64,000 nt of DNA from Sphingomonas sp. ERG5 (lineage in GTDB: Bacteria; Pseudomonadota; Alphaproteobacteria; Sphingomonadales; Sphingomonadaceae), in the NCBI RefSeq assembly GCF_000803065.1, contig NZ_JSXI01000074.1:1-64000 (forward strand), read 5' to 3'. Below the pieces are notes generated by a model, which was not told where the DNA came from, searched no databases, and saw nothing but the letters and a program-made list of their open reading frames with translations. A program made the position numbers and the translations under genes. Of this stretch, positions 46,957 through 55,864 are shown in pieces; within the stretch, counting starts at the first letter, position 1; every line of letters begins with the position of its first letter.

Positions 46957-47271
46957 CTAAGGCTGCATCGGCAGGATGACATCGTCGGGGTGCGCGACGT
47001 TAAGTTTCTTGCGCACCAGCTCATCGACCATGTCGGGGTCGGCCTTGTTCGGGTCCAGCAGTTTGACGCGGTTCTGCCATTCCGCACGCTTCTGTTTCAG
47101 CGCGGTGAGTTCGACATCGCGCTTGGTCAGTTGGCGCTTGATGTCGCCATAGGCACGCGCCCCATTGGGGCCAAGTACAGCGTAGGTCCCGAATACCGCC
47201 ATCACGATCAATAGAACCGCCGGGCCAATGGCCCGGCGGAGCATGAGGCGTAAGGGAGAACGCTTTGTCAT
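46957..47271 (-). CDS. ftsB: FtsB/DivIC-like septum formation protein
   Basis: This 104-residue protein has one membrane helix (residues about 15-34) and a periplasmic coiled coil (GDIKRQLTKRDVELTALKQKRAEWQNRVKLLDPNK). A short end follows (DMVDELVRKKLNVAHPDDVI), as in FtsB. It links FtsQ and FtsL in the divisome. Location just downstream of enolase is typical for alphaproteobacteria. The start at 47271 fits family length; an ATG seven codons upstream is possible. Confidence 0.88.
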   Translation of the reverse strand: MTKRSPLRLMLRRAIGPAVLLIVMAVFGTYAVLGPNGARAYGDIKRQLTKRDVELTALKQKRAEWQNRVKLLDPNKADPDMVDELVRKKLNVAHPDDVILPMQP

Positions 47272-47322
47272 TGCGTGATTCTTAACCAGCACGACTCGGG
47301 GATCAAGCTTTAATTTACCATC

Positions 47323-48600
47323 CTACCCGCGCAGTACGCCACGACCGGCATAACGGCCGGCGTCGCCCAGCTCTTCCTCGATGCGGATCAGCTGGTTGTA
47401 CTTGGCCAACCGGTCCGAGCGCGCGAGGCTGCCGGTCTTGATCTGACCGCAATTGGTCGCGACCGCGAGATCGGCGATGGTGGAATCCTCGGTCTCGCCC
47501 GAGCGGTGTGACATGACGGCGGTATAGCCGGCGCGATTGGCCATCGACACTGCCTCCAGCGTCTCGGTCAGCGTGCCGATCTGATTGACCTTGACCAGCA
47601 GCGAGTTGGCCAGGCCATCGGCGATGCCTTGCTTCAGGCGCTTGGGATTGGTCACGAAGAGGTCGTCGCCGACCAGTTGGACCTTCTTGCCGACCAGGTC
47701 GGTGAGTGCCTTCCAGCCCTCGAAATCATCCTCGGCCATACCGTCCTCGATCGAAAAGATCGGGTAGCGGCGGGTCAGATCGGCGAGATACTCCGCCATC
47801 TCGTGGCTCGAGAGGATCCGGTTCTCGCCCGAGATGTCGTATTTGCCGTTCTTGAAGAATTCGGTCGCCGCGCAATCGAGCGCGATCATCACGTCGTCAC
47901 CCGGGGTGTAGCCGGCCTGTTCGATCGACTTCATGATGAAATCGAGCGCGTCGCTGGTGCTGGCGATGTTAGGCGCGAAACCACCCTCGTCGCCGACCGA
48001 GGTGGCGAGGCCCTTGTCGTGCAGGCCTTTTTTCAGCGTGTGGAAAATCTCCGAACCACAGCGCACCGCTTCGAACAGCGAATCCGCGCCCACTGGCACG
48101 ATCATGAACTCCTGAAAATCGATCGGGTTATCAGCATGTTCGCCACCATTGATGATATTCATCATCGGCACCGGCAGGACATGCGCCGCAACCCCGCCAA
48201 CATAGCGGTAGAGCGGCAGGCCGCGCGCATCGGCGGCCGCCTTGGCTGTCGCCAGGCTGACGCCGAGGATCGCATTCGCGCCGAGCCGCGCCTTGTTCGG
48301 CGTGCCGTCCAACTCGATCATCGCGCGATCGACATCGGCCTGGTCCTCAGCGTCGATGCCGAGCACGACCGATGCGATTTCCGAATTGACCGCATCGACC
48401 GCTGCCTGAACACCCTTGCCGAGCCAGCGGCTCTTGTCACCATCGCGCTTCTCGACCGCTTCATGTGCGCCGGTCGACGCGCCCGAGGGGACCGCCGCGC
48501 GGCCGAAGCTGCCGTCTTCCAGCATCACATCCACCTCGACCGTGGGATTGCCCCGGCTGTCGATGATCTGACGGGCATGAATGTCGATGATTGCGGTCAC
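47323..48600 (-). CDS. eno: Enolase
   Basis: This 425-residue glycolytic enzyme interconverts 2-phosphoglycerate and phosphoenolpyruvate with Mg2+. Full length and family signatures are seen: IIDSRGNPTVEVDV at the start, GASTGAHEAVEKRDGD, MNIINGGEHADNPIDFQEFM, GDEGGFAPN, QLVGDDLFVTN and SHRSGETEDSTIADLAVA, which include the metal and substrate ligands and the catalytic Lys region. It is followed by ftsB 51 bases downstream. Confidence 0.98.
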   Translation of the reverse strand: MTAIIDIHARQIIDSRGNPTVEVDVMLEDGSFGRAAVPSGASTGAHEAVEKRDGDKSRWLGKGVQAAVDAVNSEIASVVLGIDAEDQADVDRAMIELDGTPNKARLGANAILGVSLATAKAAADARGLPLYRYVGGVAAHVLPVPMMNIINGGEHADNPIDFQEFMIVPVGADSLFEAVRCGSEIFHTLKKGLHDKGLATSVGDEGGFAPNIASTSDALDFIMKSIEQAGYTPGDDVMIALDCAATEFFKNGKYDISGENRILSSHEMAEYLADLTRRYPIFSIEDGMAEDDFEGWKALTDLVGKKVQLVGDDLFVTNPKRLKQGIADGLANSLLVKVNQIGTLTETLEAVSMANRAGYTAVMSHRSGETEDSTIADLAVATNCGQIKTGSLARSDRLAKYNQLIRIEEELGDAGRYAGRGVLRG

Positions 48601-48758
48601 GGAACGATCCTTCTAATCGTGGGCGGGCGCCTGGGTTGCGGTGGATGCGGGCCGAGCCTCTATCGGCTAACGGCGCAGGCGGCAATTCACAGCGGGTCGA
48701 TGGAACCGGATGCCAGTCTGGCCGGTTGATCGATACGAGTATTCGAGAAAGGGTTCAC

Positions 48759-49391
48759 ATGGCCGAAGACGCTCCCAAAGCTCCGAAGCCGGCCAAGCCG
48801 GTCAAGAAGGCAGCCACCACCGCGACGCCCAGGGCGAAAGCACTGAACGGCGCCGTCACGGCCAAGCCGAGCCCCAAGCCCAAGCCCGCCAAACCCCTGA
48901 AAGGCCCGACCGTGGACCCCAGCACCATCGAAAATCCGAAAACCCCCAGCTCGAAAACCGCCAGTTCGAAAACCGCTGGCAAGGCGGCAAACGACGCTAA
49001 CCCGATTTCGGCGCAGGCACTGAAGGACGGCGCGGCGAAATTCACCAAGGACGCCGGCACCAAGGCGCGCAGCTATGCCGAGGAAGGCAAGGCGCGCGCC
49101 GGCGGCGCACTCGACGAATTGTCGAAGATGATCAACGACGCCGCCGGCACGGTCGATGAGAAGATCGGTGCGCAATATGGCCAATATGCCCGGACCGCGG
49201 CTGAAGCGGTGTCCGGCTTCTCCGATTCGCTGAAATCGAAGGAAATCGACGATCTGATCGCCGATGCGCGCGGCTTCGTGAAGAAGAGCCCGGCGATCGC
49301 CATCGGCACGGCAGCGGCGATCGGTTTCGTGCTCGTCCGGCTGATCAAATCGGGTCTCGACGCGGCGGATCGCACCGACGACAAAGCATAG
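48759..49391 (+). CDS. YqjD/ElaB-like membrane-anchored protein
   Basis: The protein is 210 residues. The first 85 are a low-complexity Lys/Pro/Ala-rich region (PKPAKPVKKA, SKTASSKTAGK). A helical middle resembling phasin/DUF883 follows (AAKFTKDAGTKARSYAEEGKARAGGALDELSKMINDAAGTVDEKI). The end is a single hydrophobic helix (FVKKSPAIAIGTAAAIGFVLVRLIKSG) that matches the YqjD/ElaB tail. In E. coli YqjD tethers ribosomes to the membrane. AAAGGG precedes the start. It heads a row of three further membrane-associated genes. Confidence 0.72.
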   Translation: MAEDAPKAPKPAKPVKKAATTATPRAKALNGAVTAKPSPKPKPAKPLKGPTVDPSTIENPKTPSSKTASSKTAGKAANDANPISAQALKDGAAKFTKDAGTKARSYAEEGKARAGGALDELSKMINDAAGTVDEKIGAQYGQYARTAAEAVSGFSDSLKSKEIDDLIADARGFVKKSPAIAIGTAAAIGFVLVRLIKSGLDAADRTDDKA

Positions 49392-49445
49392 TTCTGGGCA
49401 TAGTTCTGGGGCATAATTCCGGACATTCCGGGTTTCGGGGGTAGC

Positions 49446-49799
49446 ATGGACGAGCAACCGTCGCCCGACGAGAACAGCATCTCAGGGCTGTTCTCGCGGT
49501 TGATCGACGACGCTGAACGCTTCGTCCGAGCCGAAATCCGACTGTACCGTGCGCAATTGTTCGAGCGGATCGGTGACGCCAAGACCGCGATCCTGCTCGG
49601 CGTGACCGCTTTCCTGCTGGCGCAAAGCGCTTTCATCGCGTTGTTCGTCGGGCTGGTATTGATCCTGGCGCGCGCGATCGGACCGGCCTGGGCGATCGTC
49701 ATCGTCATCGGGTCGGGGCTTGCCGTTGCCGCAGTGCTGGTCAAGATCGCGATCGACAAGATCCGCAAGGTCACCGCGATCAAGGATCACGCGGAATGA
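49446..49799 (+). CDS. YqjE/phage-holin-family membrane protein
   Basis: This 117-residue protein has a short amphipathic N-terminus (SGLFSRLIDDAERFVRAEIRLYRAQLFERIGDAKTA) and then two hydrophobic spans (about 45-70 and 75-98). This is the layout of the holin 3-6/DUF1469 family that includes E. coli YqjE. It overlaps the next gene by four bases. Confidence 0.82.
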   Translation: MDEQPSPDENSISGLFSRLIDDAERFVRAEIRLYRAQLFERIGDAKTAILLGVTAFLLAQSAFIALFVGLVLILARAIGPAWAIVIVIGSGLAVAAVLVKIAIDKIRKVTAIKDHAE

Positions 49800-50179
49800 G
49801 CGCGAACACCGAAACCGACGAACCGGACCTTGCCTTTGCCAGGATGCGATCGGCGGAAGCGCGCCAGCGGCTCGCCGGCACGCTGGTCGAACTGCAAGCA
49901 CGCCTCAACCCCAAGGCGCTGGCGCGCGAGGCGATCCAGGAGTTGAAGGAAGCCGGGCAGGAAGTGGTACGTGAGGGCCTGGAGACAGCGAAACGCCATC
50001 CGCTGACGCTGGCGGGTGCGGCGACTGCGGTCGGCATCTTCCTGGCACGCAAACCGCTATCGAAGCTGATCAGCGAATTTTCCGACACGGGCGAGACGAG
50101 CGAGGATGCAACCCCTGCCCCGCCAACGAGTTTGACCAATGAACGGGCCCCCACCCGTGGCAAGAGGACAAAGACATGA
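49796..50179 (+). CDS. DUF3618 protein
   Basis: The product is 127 residues; both ends overlap neighbours by ATGA. The early part (ARMRSAEARQRLAGTLVELQARLNPKALAREAIQELKEAGQ) is the DUF3618 helix pattern, followed by HPLTLAGAATAVGIFLARKPLSKLI, a short hydrophobic segment. It is part of the YqjD-YqjE-like group that probably acts at the inner membrane. Confidence 0.8.
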   Translation: MSANTETDEPDLAFARMRSAEARQRLAGTLVELQARLNPKALAREAIQELKEAGQEVVREGLETAKRHPLTLAGAATAVGIFLARKPLSKLISEFSDTGETSEDATPAPPTSLTNERAPTRGKRTKT

Positions 50180-50616
50180 CCGATGCGAACCCCAATTCCG
50201 CCAATCGTCCTGCCGCCAAGCGCAGCAAGATCGAAAAGACCTATGACAAGGCCGCCAAGGCGATCGAGAAGGGCCGCAAGAGCGCGCTGAAGACCGCTCG
50301 CTCGACCGCCGACAGCCTGGAAGCCAATCCGCTGGCGCTGCTGGCGGGCGGCATCGCGCTGGGCGCGGTGGTTGGCGCGTTGGTCCCGCGCGGCGAGCGC
50401 GAGGGCAAATTGCTCGCGCCGGTTGGCAAGCGCATCACCGATACCGCCGGCGCCGCGGCAAAGGCGGCGCGCGATGCCGGCAAGGCGGAACTGGATTCGC
50501 TTGGGTTGAACAGGGCAACCGCGCAGGATCAGGTCGGCAAACTGCTCGGCGGCGTGGTGAAGGCCCTGGCGACGGCGGGCGCCGCAGCGGCCGAGACGGC
50601 GAAAGCGAAGGAATAG
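50176..50616 (+). CDS. Hypothetical protein of the YqjD-like operon
   Basis: This 146-residue protein has a Lys/Ala-rich helical N-terminus, a hydrophobic segment (residues about 53-72: ANPLALLAGGIALGAVVGALVP), and a second Ala-rich amphipathic helix (AAAKAARDAGKAELDSLGL). The tail again resembles YqjD-type membrane anchors. It closes the four-gene row started at 48759. Confidence 0.7.
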   Translation: MTDANPNSANRPAAKRSKIEKTYDKAAKAIEKGRKSALKTARSTADSLEANPLALLAGGIALGAVVGALVPRGEREGKLLAPVGKRITDTAGAAAKAARDAGKAELDSLGLNRATAQDQVGKLLGGVVKALATAGAAAAETAKAKE

Positions 50617-50681
50617 CCCTTCAATAGCCGGGAAGGCCGCTCTAAGGACATGCGCGACTCCTCTCCCTGGAAACGCATATC

Positions 50682-50912
50682 ATGAGCAAACTTCACCTTG
50701 TCTTCGGCGGCCGCGTCAGCGACCCGCGCACGCTCGACTTCAACGATCTCGACTCGATCGAGGTCGTGGGGGTTTTTCCCGATTATATGAGCGCCGAAAA
50801 GGCGTGGCGTTCGGCGGCGCAGCGCACCGTCGACGATGCCGAGATGAAATATGTCGTGGTGCATCTGCACCGGCTGCTCGAGCCCGACCTGATGGCGCCG
50901 CCGGCGGCGTAA
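50682..50912 (+). CDS. DUF4170 protein
   Basis: This 76-residue protein has the alphaproteobacterial DUF4170 pattern (KLHLVFGGRV, FNDLDSIEVVGVFPDYMSAEKAWRSAAQRTVDDAEMKYVVVHLHRLLEP). It is a small alpha/beta protein of unknown role. It is followed by a 30-base inverted repeat that may end its transcript. Confidence 0.85.
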   Translation: MSKLHLVFGGRVSDPRTLDFNDLDSIEVVGVFPDYMSAEKAWRSAAQRTVDDAEMKYVVVHLHRLLEPDLMAPPAA

Positions 50913-50952
50913 CGGCTTTTTCCCGAAACAAAATCGGGATCAATTCACCACT

Positions 50953-51033
50953 CTCCGTTCGTTTCGAGCGAAGTCGAGAAACTTCGCGCAGCGCTTGTCG
51001 CCCGTTTCTCGACTTCGCTCGAAACGAACGGAG
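50953..51033. repeat. 30-base perfect inverted repeat, likely bidirectional terminator
   Basis: The arm at 50953-50982 is the exact reverse complement of 51004-51033, with a 21-base loop. The core motif is TCTCGACTTCGCTCGAAACG. It lies between the convergent DUF4170 and rhomboid-like genes. This sequence type recurs in sphingomonad intergenic regions, from memory. Confidence 0.8.
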
Positions 51034-51073
51034 GGAGTAATCTCCCCGGTCCGTCATCGCGCCGCGACAATTT

Positions 51074-51655
51074 TCAAGCCCGGCGATATTGCCATTTGAG
51101 CAGCGGCCGGGCCAGGGCGACACCAGCGGCAAGACCGCCGAGCGGCTCGATGATCGAGACGGACAGTTCGAAGCTCTGCGCGACAATCGAAAAGGCGACC
51201 TGGATAGCAAGCCAGACGCCGGCCAGCATCGCAATCTGTATCCAGCGGCTCTTGCCATGGCCGATCGGAATGGCGTTCGGCACGCCGTAAAGCATGAAAT
51301 ACGCGCCGATGATGGCAAAGACCGAGGGTTCGAGCCCGGCGCTGGGCAAGATCGAGCCGGGCGTCAGCACAAGACGCGCGAGCGCGCCGGCATAAGCGCC
51401 GGCAACGAAGATGATGCCCAACCCGACCGGCCGCAGCGCCTTTTCGACAAAGCGCCCCGCGATCAGCAGGAAGATCAGGTTGAAGGTCGCGGAGATGAAA
51501 TCGCGCGCCAGGAACACCGAGGCAAGCGGCGACAACCACGAACGAACAGGGTCGTCGCGCCAGCCGCTGGCAAGAAAATCCTGCGGAATGAAGCCGAACT
51601 GGACCGACGCCGCGGCCAGACCGACCACAGCGAGCGCCAACAGCAACACGAACAC
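51074..51655 (-). CDS. Rhomboid-like membrane protein, active-site residues apparently missing
   Basis: The product is 193 residues with six likely membrane helices. The helix-4 region reads GLEPSVFAIIGAYF, where active rhomboid proteases have GASG ahead of the aligned VFAxxGA. The last helix reads IEPLGGLAAGVAL in place of the usual AHxGGxxAG. Both catalytic Ser and His therefore seem replaced, giving a likely inactive pseudo-rhomboid. GTG at 51655 is the first standard start considered; the frame stays open to the greA stop (with LPRGRFTDALVAF), so the true start may be a rare CTG around 51705. Confidence 0.72.
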   Translation of the reverse strand: MFVLLLALAVVGLAAASVQFGFIPQDFLASGWRDDPVRSWLSPLASVFLARDFISATFNLIFLLIAGRFVEKALRPVGLGIIFVAGAYAGALARLVLTPGSILPSAGLEPSVFAIIGAYFMLYGVPNAIPIGHGKSRWIQIAMLAGVWLAIQVAFSIVAQSFELSVSIIEPLGGLAAGVALARPLLKWQYRRA

Positions 51656-51708
51656 CGAAAACGCAACCAGCGCATCAGTGAAGCGTCCGCGCGGAAGATC
51701 GATCCCGT

Positions 51709-52185
51709 TCAGATGAATTCGATCTTCGACACGACATACCAGCGGTCGCCCGACGGCACGGTCACTTCGACCTCTTCATCGACCTTGCGACCGATCAGGC
51801 CGCGGCCGAGCGGCGAATTATACGAGATGCGGCCGCCCTTGGCATCAGCCTCGGTCTGACCGACGATCTGGTATTTCACCGGCTTTTCGTCCTCGTCGAG
51901 CAAAGTCACGGTCGCGCCGAACACGACCTTGTCACCCGACAATTCCTTCGGATCGATGACCTGCGCCCGGGACAATTTGTCCTCGATATCGCTGATCGAC
52001 GCTTCGATCTGGCCCTGCCGCTCCTTGGCGGCATGATATTCGGCGTTTTCGGAAAGGTCGCCATGCGCGCGCGCTTCCTCGATCGCGTCCACGATCTGGG
52101 GGCGTTCCGCTTTAAGCCGTTTCAGGTCCGCATTGAGCTTCTCATAGCCCTCTTGCAGCATCGGCATCTTCTCGACGGTCGCCAT
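51709..52185 (-). CDS. greA: Transcription elongation factor GreA
   Basis: This 158-residue protein has an N-terminal coiled coil (GYEKLNADLKRLKAERPQIVDAIEEARAHGDLSENAEYHAAKERQ, with the DLSENAEY tip) and a C-terminal FKBP-like domain (SPLGRGLIGRKVDEEVEV). GreA rescues backtracked RNA polymerase by stimulating transcript cleavage. Full length. Confidence 0.97.
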   Translation of the reverse strand: MATVEKMPMLQEGYEKLNADLKRLKAERPQIVDAIEEARAHGDLSENAEYHAAKERQGQIEASISDIEDKLSRAQVIDPKELSGDKVVFGATVTLLDEDEKPVKYQIVGQTEADAKGGRISYNSPLGRGLIGRKVDEEVEVTVPSGDRWYVVSKIEFI

Positions 52186-52266
52186 CCCTCTAGTCCTTCG
52201 TCTTCAAAAATTCCCCCGTTGGCCGACCCGGTTGGGCCCGCCCGCACGTTTCTCTCATGTGGGGAA

Positions 52267-55200
52267 TTAGTTGTGCGAGTGCGAATAATAGGATTGCAAA
52301 GGCCGTACTTCAAGGTCGTGCGTCGCAAGAGCCACAATCGCCTGTGCCGCCTCGACACTGGCAGGGGCCGTGGTGAAGTGCGGAATCTTCTGCACCAGCG
52401 CCGCAGCACGGATCGGCTGCGAATCCTTGAGCGATTGCCAGCCCTCGGTGGTGTTGAACACCAGGTCGATCGCGCCATCCTTCATCCGGTCGACGATATG
52501 CGGCCGGCCCTGCGCCACCTTGTTGATCCGCTCGACCGCCACGCCGTTCGCTTCGAGGAAGGCGGCGGTGCCATCGGTGGCGATGATCCGGAAACCCTGC
52601 CCGACGAGCAACGTCGCGGCAGGCAGAATGACTGGCTTGTCGCTCGGCTTGACGCTGATGAACACGGTGCCCGACTTGGGCAACACCGTGCCTGCACCGA
52701 GTTCCGCCTTGGCGAAAGCAATCGCGAAACTGGTATCAATCCCCATGACTTCGCCGGTAGACTTCATTTCCGGTGAGAGGACTGGATCGACCCCCGGAAA
52801 GCGATTGAACGGGAACACGGCTTCCTTGACCGCGTAATAATCGATGTGACGATCGATCCTGGGCAAGTCGGCAAGCTTCTCGCCCGCCATGACCCGCGCA
52901 GCGATCTTGGCGACCGGCGCTCCGATCGCCTTGGCGACGAACGGCACGGTGCGGCTGGCGCGCGGATTGACTTCGATCAGGTAGACCAGCTCATTCTTGA
53001 CCGCGAACTGGATGTTCATCAACCCGACGACCGACAGCGCGTGCGCCAGCGCAATGGTCTGGCGCTCAATCTCGGCAATCACCGCTTCGGACAGGCTGTA
53101 GGGCGGAATCGAGCAAGCGCTGTCGCCCGAATGGACCCCGGCTTCCTCGATATGCTGGAGTATGCCGGCCACCGTCACGTCAGTGCCGTCGCAGATCGCA
53201 TCGACATCGACCTCGACCGCGTCGCGCAGATATTGATCGATCAGCACCGGCGAATCGCCCGACACCTGCACCGCGGTCTGGATATAGTCGTCGAGCTGGA
53301 TCGGCGAATCGACGATCTCCATCGCGCGACCACCGAGCACGTAAGACGGCCGCATCAGCACCGGATAGCCGATGCGCTCGGCGACCGCGATCGCCTCGTC
53401 ACGGCTGCGCGCGATGCCATTGGCGGGCTGGCGCAGGCCAAGCTTGGTGACCAGGGCGGAGAAACGCTCGCGATCCTCGGCCAGGTCGATCGCATCGGGG
53501 CTGGTGCCGAGGATCGGGATACCGGCCTGTTCGAGCGCATGCGCCAGGTTGAGCGGGGTCTGGCCGCCGAACTGGACGATCACGCCGACCAGCGTGCCCT
53601 TTTGCTGCTCGACATGGAGAATTTCGAGCACATCCTCAGCGGTCAGCGGCTCGAAATAGAGCCGGTCCGATGTGTCGTAATCGGTCGAGACGGTTTCCGG
53701 GTTGCAGTTGACCATGATGGTCTCATAGCCCGCCTCTTCCAGCGCGAAGCAGGCATGGCAGCAGCAATAATCGAACTCGATCCCCTGCCCGATCCGGTTC
53801 GGACCGCCGCCAAGAATGACGACCTTTTTGCGGTCGCTCGGCTGACTTTCGCATTCGGGCTCGCCGAAGCTCGGCGCTTCATAGGACGAATACATATAGG
53901 GCGTTTTGGCATCGAACTCGGCGGCGCAGGTGTCGATGCGCTTGAACACCGGGCGCACACCCAGCTTGTGGCGCAGTGCGCGCACCTCATCCTCGGTCAC
54001 GCCGCCGGTCATCGCCTTGACCGCTTCGTGGATCAGGCCCGAGCCGCGCGCGATGCCGCGTTCGCTGCCGCCACGCAGATTGGCCGATTTAAGCGCGAGA
54101 TAGGCCAGGCGCTTGTCGCTGAAGCCCATCGACTTGAGCTTGCGCAAGCCAGCCGCATCGCGCGGCAAGCCGTTCGAGCAGACCTGCTCCTCGGCGGCGA
54201 TGATCTCGGCAATGCGTTCCAGGAACCAGGGATCATATTTGGCGATGGCATGGATTTCGGCGACGCTGAAGCCTTCGCGCAGCGCCTGTGCCGCCACGAG
54301 CAGCCGGTCGGGCGTGGCGCGGGCCAGTGCGGCCTCGATATCGGCGCGTGGCGCGCCTTGCAGCGCCTCGACCATGTTGAAGCCGCTGAGGCCCGTCTCC
54401 AGGCCACGCAATGCCTTCTGCATCGATTCATGGATGTTGCGGCCAATCGCCATCACTTCGCCGACCGACTTCATCGCGGTCGACAGGATCGGCTCGGCGC
54501 CCTTGAACTTTTCGAACGCGAAGCGCGGGATCTTGGTCACGACATAATCGATCGTCGGCTCGAACGAGGCCGGGGTCGCGCCGGTGATGTCGTTCATGAT
54601 CTCGTCGAGCGTGTAACCGACCGCCAGCTTGGCCGCGACCTTGGCGATCGGGAAGCCGGTCGCCTTGGAGGCGAGCGCGGAGGAGCGCGACACGCGCGGG
54701 TTCATCTCGATCACGATCAGCCGCCCGTCCTTCGGGTTGACCGCGAACTGCACGTTCGAGCCGCCGGTCTCGACGCCGATCTCGCGCAGGCACGCGATGC
54801 TCGCGTTGCGCATGATCTGATATTCTTTGTCGGTCAGCGTCAGCGCCGGCGCGACCGTGATGGAATCGCCGGTATGGACGCCCATCGGATCGATATTCTC
54901 GATCGAACAGATGATGATGCAATTGTCATGGCGGTCGCGCACGACCTCCATCTCATATTCTTTCCAGCCGAGGAGCGATTCCTCGATCAGCACCTCGGTG
55001 GTCGGTGAGGCATCAAGGCCTTTGCGGACGATCTCCTCGAATTCCTCGCGATTATAGGCGATGCCGCCGCCCGACCCGCCCATGGTGAAGCTGGGGCGGA
55101 TGATCGCCGGCAGGCCAGTCCGTTCAAGCCCGGCCAGCGCCTCGTCGAGCGTATGCGCGATCGCCGAGCGCGCGCTTTCCAGGCCGATGCGGTCCATCGC

Positions 55201-55602
55201 CTCGCGGAATTTCTGCCGGTCCTCGGCCTTGTCGATCGCCTCGGCATCAGCGCCGATCATCTGCACGCCATATTTTTCCAGCGTGCCGTCATTGAACAAT
55301 GCCAGCGCGGTGTTGAGCGCGGTCTGCCCACCCATTGTCGGCAGCACCGCGTCGGGGCGTTCCTTGGCGATGATCTTGGCGACGATCTCCGGCGTGATCG
55401 GCTCGACATAAGTCGCATCGGCCAGTTCCGGATCAGTCATGATCGTCGCCGGGTTCGAATTGACCAGGATGATGCGATAGCCCTCCTCGCGCAGCGCCTT
55501 GATCGCCTGCGTGCCGGAATAATCGAACTCGCAGGCCTGGCCGATCACGATCGGGCCGGCGCCAATGACGAGGATGGAGGAGATGTCGGTGCGTTTTGGC
55601 AT
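52267..55602 (-). CDS. carB: Carbamoyl-phosphate synthase large subunit
   Basis: This 1111-residue protein has two homologous ATP-grasp halves. The first starts PKRTDISSILVIGAGPIVIGQACEFDYSG and the second VVILGGGPNRIGQGIEFDYCC. Both have the usual metal/ATP Glu-Asn-Pro-Arg (IEMNPRVSRSSALASK and IEVNPRASRTVPFVAK). A C-terminal MGS-like allosteric domain follows. It makes carbamoyl phosphate for arginine and pyrimidine synthesis from ammonia supplied by CarA. It is separated from carA by two small genes. Confidence 0.98.
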   Translation of the reverse strand: MPKRTDISSILVIGAGPIVIGQACEFDYSGTQAIKALREEGYRIILVNSNPATIMTDPELADATYVEPITPEIVAKIIAKERPDAVLPTMGGQTALNTALALFNDGTLEKYGVQMIGADAEAIDKAEDRQKFREAMDRIGLESARSAIAHTLDEALAGLERTGLPAIIRPSFTMGGSGGGIAYNREEFEEIVRKGLDASPTTEVLIEESLLGWKEYEMEVVRDRHDNCIIICSIENIDPMGVHTGDSITVAPALTLTDKEYQIMRNASIACLREIGVETGGSNVQFAVNPKDGRLIVIEMNPRVSRSSALASKATGFPIAKVAAKLAVGYTLDEIMNDITGATPASFEPTIDYVVTKIPRFAFEKFKGAEPILSTAMKSVGEVMAIGRNIHESMQKALRGLETGLSGFNMVEALQGAPRADIEAALARATPDRLLVAAQALREGFSVAEIHAIAKYDPWFLERIAEIIAAEEQVCSNGLPRDAAGLRKLKSMGFSDKRLAYLALKSANLRGGSERGIARGSGLIHEAVKAMTGGVTEDEVRALRHKLGVRPVFKRIDTCAAEFDAKTPYMYSSYEAPSFGEPECESQPSDRKKVVILGGGPNRIGQGIEFDYCCCHACFALEEAGYETIMVNCNPETVSTDYDTSDRLYFEPLTAEDVLEILHVEQQKGTLVGVIVQFGGQTPLNLAHALEQAGIPILGTSPDAIDLAEDRERFSALVTKLGLRQPANGIARSRDEAIAVAERIGYPVLMRPSYVLGGRAMEIVDSPIQLDDYIQTAVQVSGDSPVLIDQYLRDAVEVDVDAICDGTDVTVAGILQHIEEAGVHSGDSACSIPPYSLSEAVIAEIERQTIALAHALSVVGLMNIQFAVKNELVYLIEVNPRASRTVPFVAKAIGAPVAKIAARVMAGEKLADLPRIDRHIDYYAVKEAVFPFNRFPGVDPVLSPEMKSTGEVMGIDTSFAIAFAKAELGAGTVLPKSGTVFISVKPSDKPVILPAATLLVGQGFRIIATDGTAAFLEANGVAVERINKVAQGRPHIVDRMKDGAIDLVFNTTEGWQSLKDSQPIRAAALVQKIPHFTTAPASVEAAQAIVALATHDLEVRPLQSYYSHSHN

Positions 55603-55722
55603 TATCGCGTCTGTTTCTTCGCTTTGCGCCGCAAGGCGACGTCATTGAATGTTCCGGCATGGCCGTGAAGTACCGCAAGCTGAATCATGCCGTCGCCTCG
55701 TCGGAGGGCACCGTCGGCAGGA

Positions 55723-55750
55723 GATATGTTACACCGGTATGTAACATATC
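55723..55750. repeat. ATGTTACA palindrome, copy 2
   Basis: GATATGTTACA at 55723-55733 pairs exactly with TGTAACATATC at 55740-55750 over CCGGTA. It shares the core and loop with the element at 46805-46847. It lies about 120 bases upstream of the carB start, in the gap after the gene at 55865. Confidence 0.8.
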
Positions 55751-55864
55751 CCTTTGCGTATCCGAGCGGCAAACCGGCATTTATATTGAATGATTTCAGT
55801 ATCTTGACTTGCATATCCAACAATGTGCCAGAAAATGCCCGGAGAGAATTGTTTCGCAGTCGTA

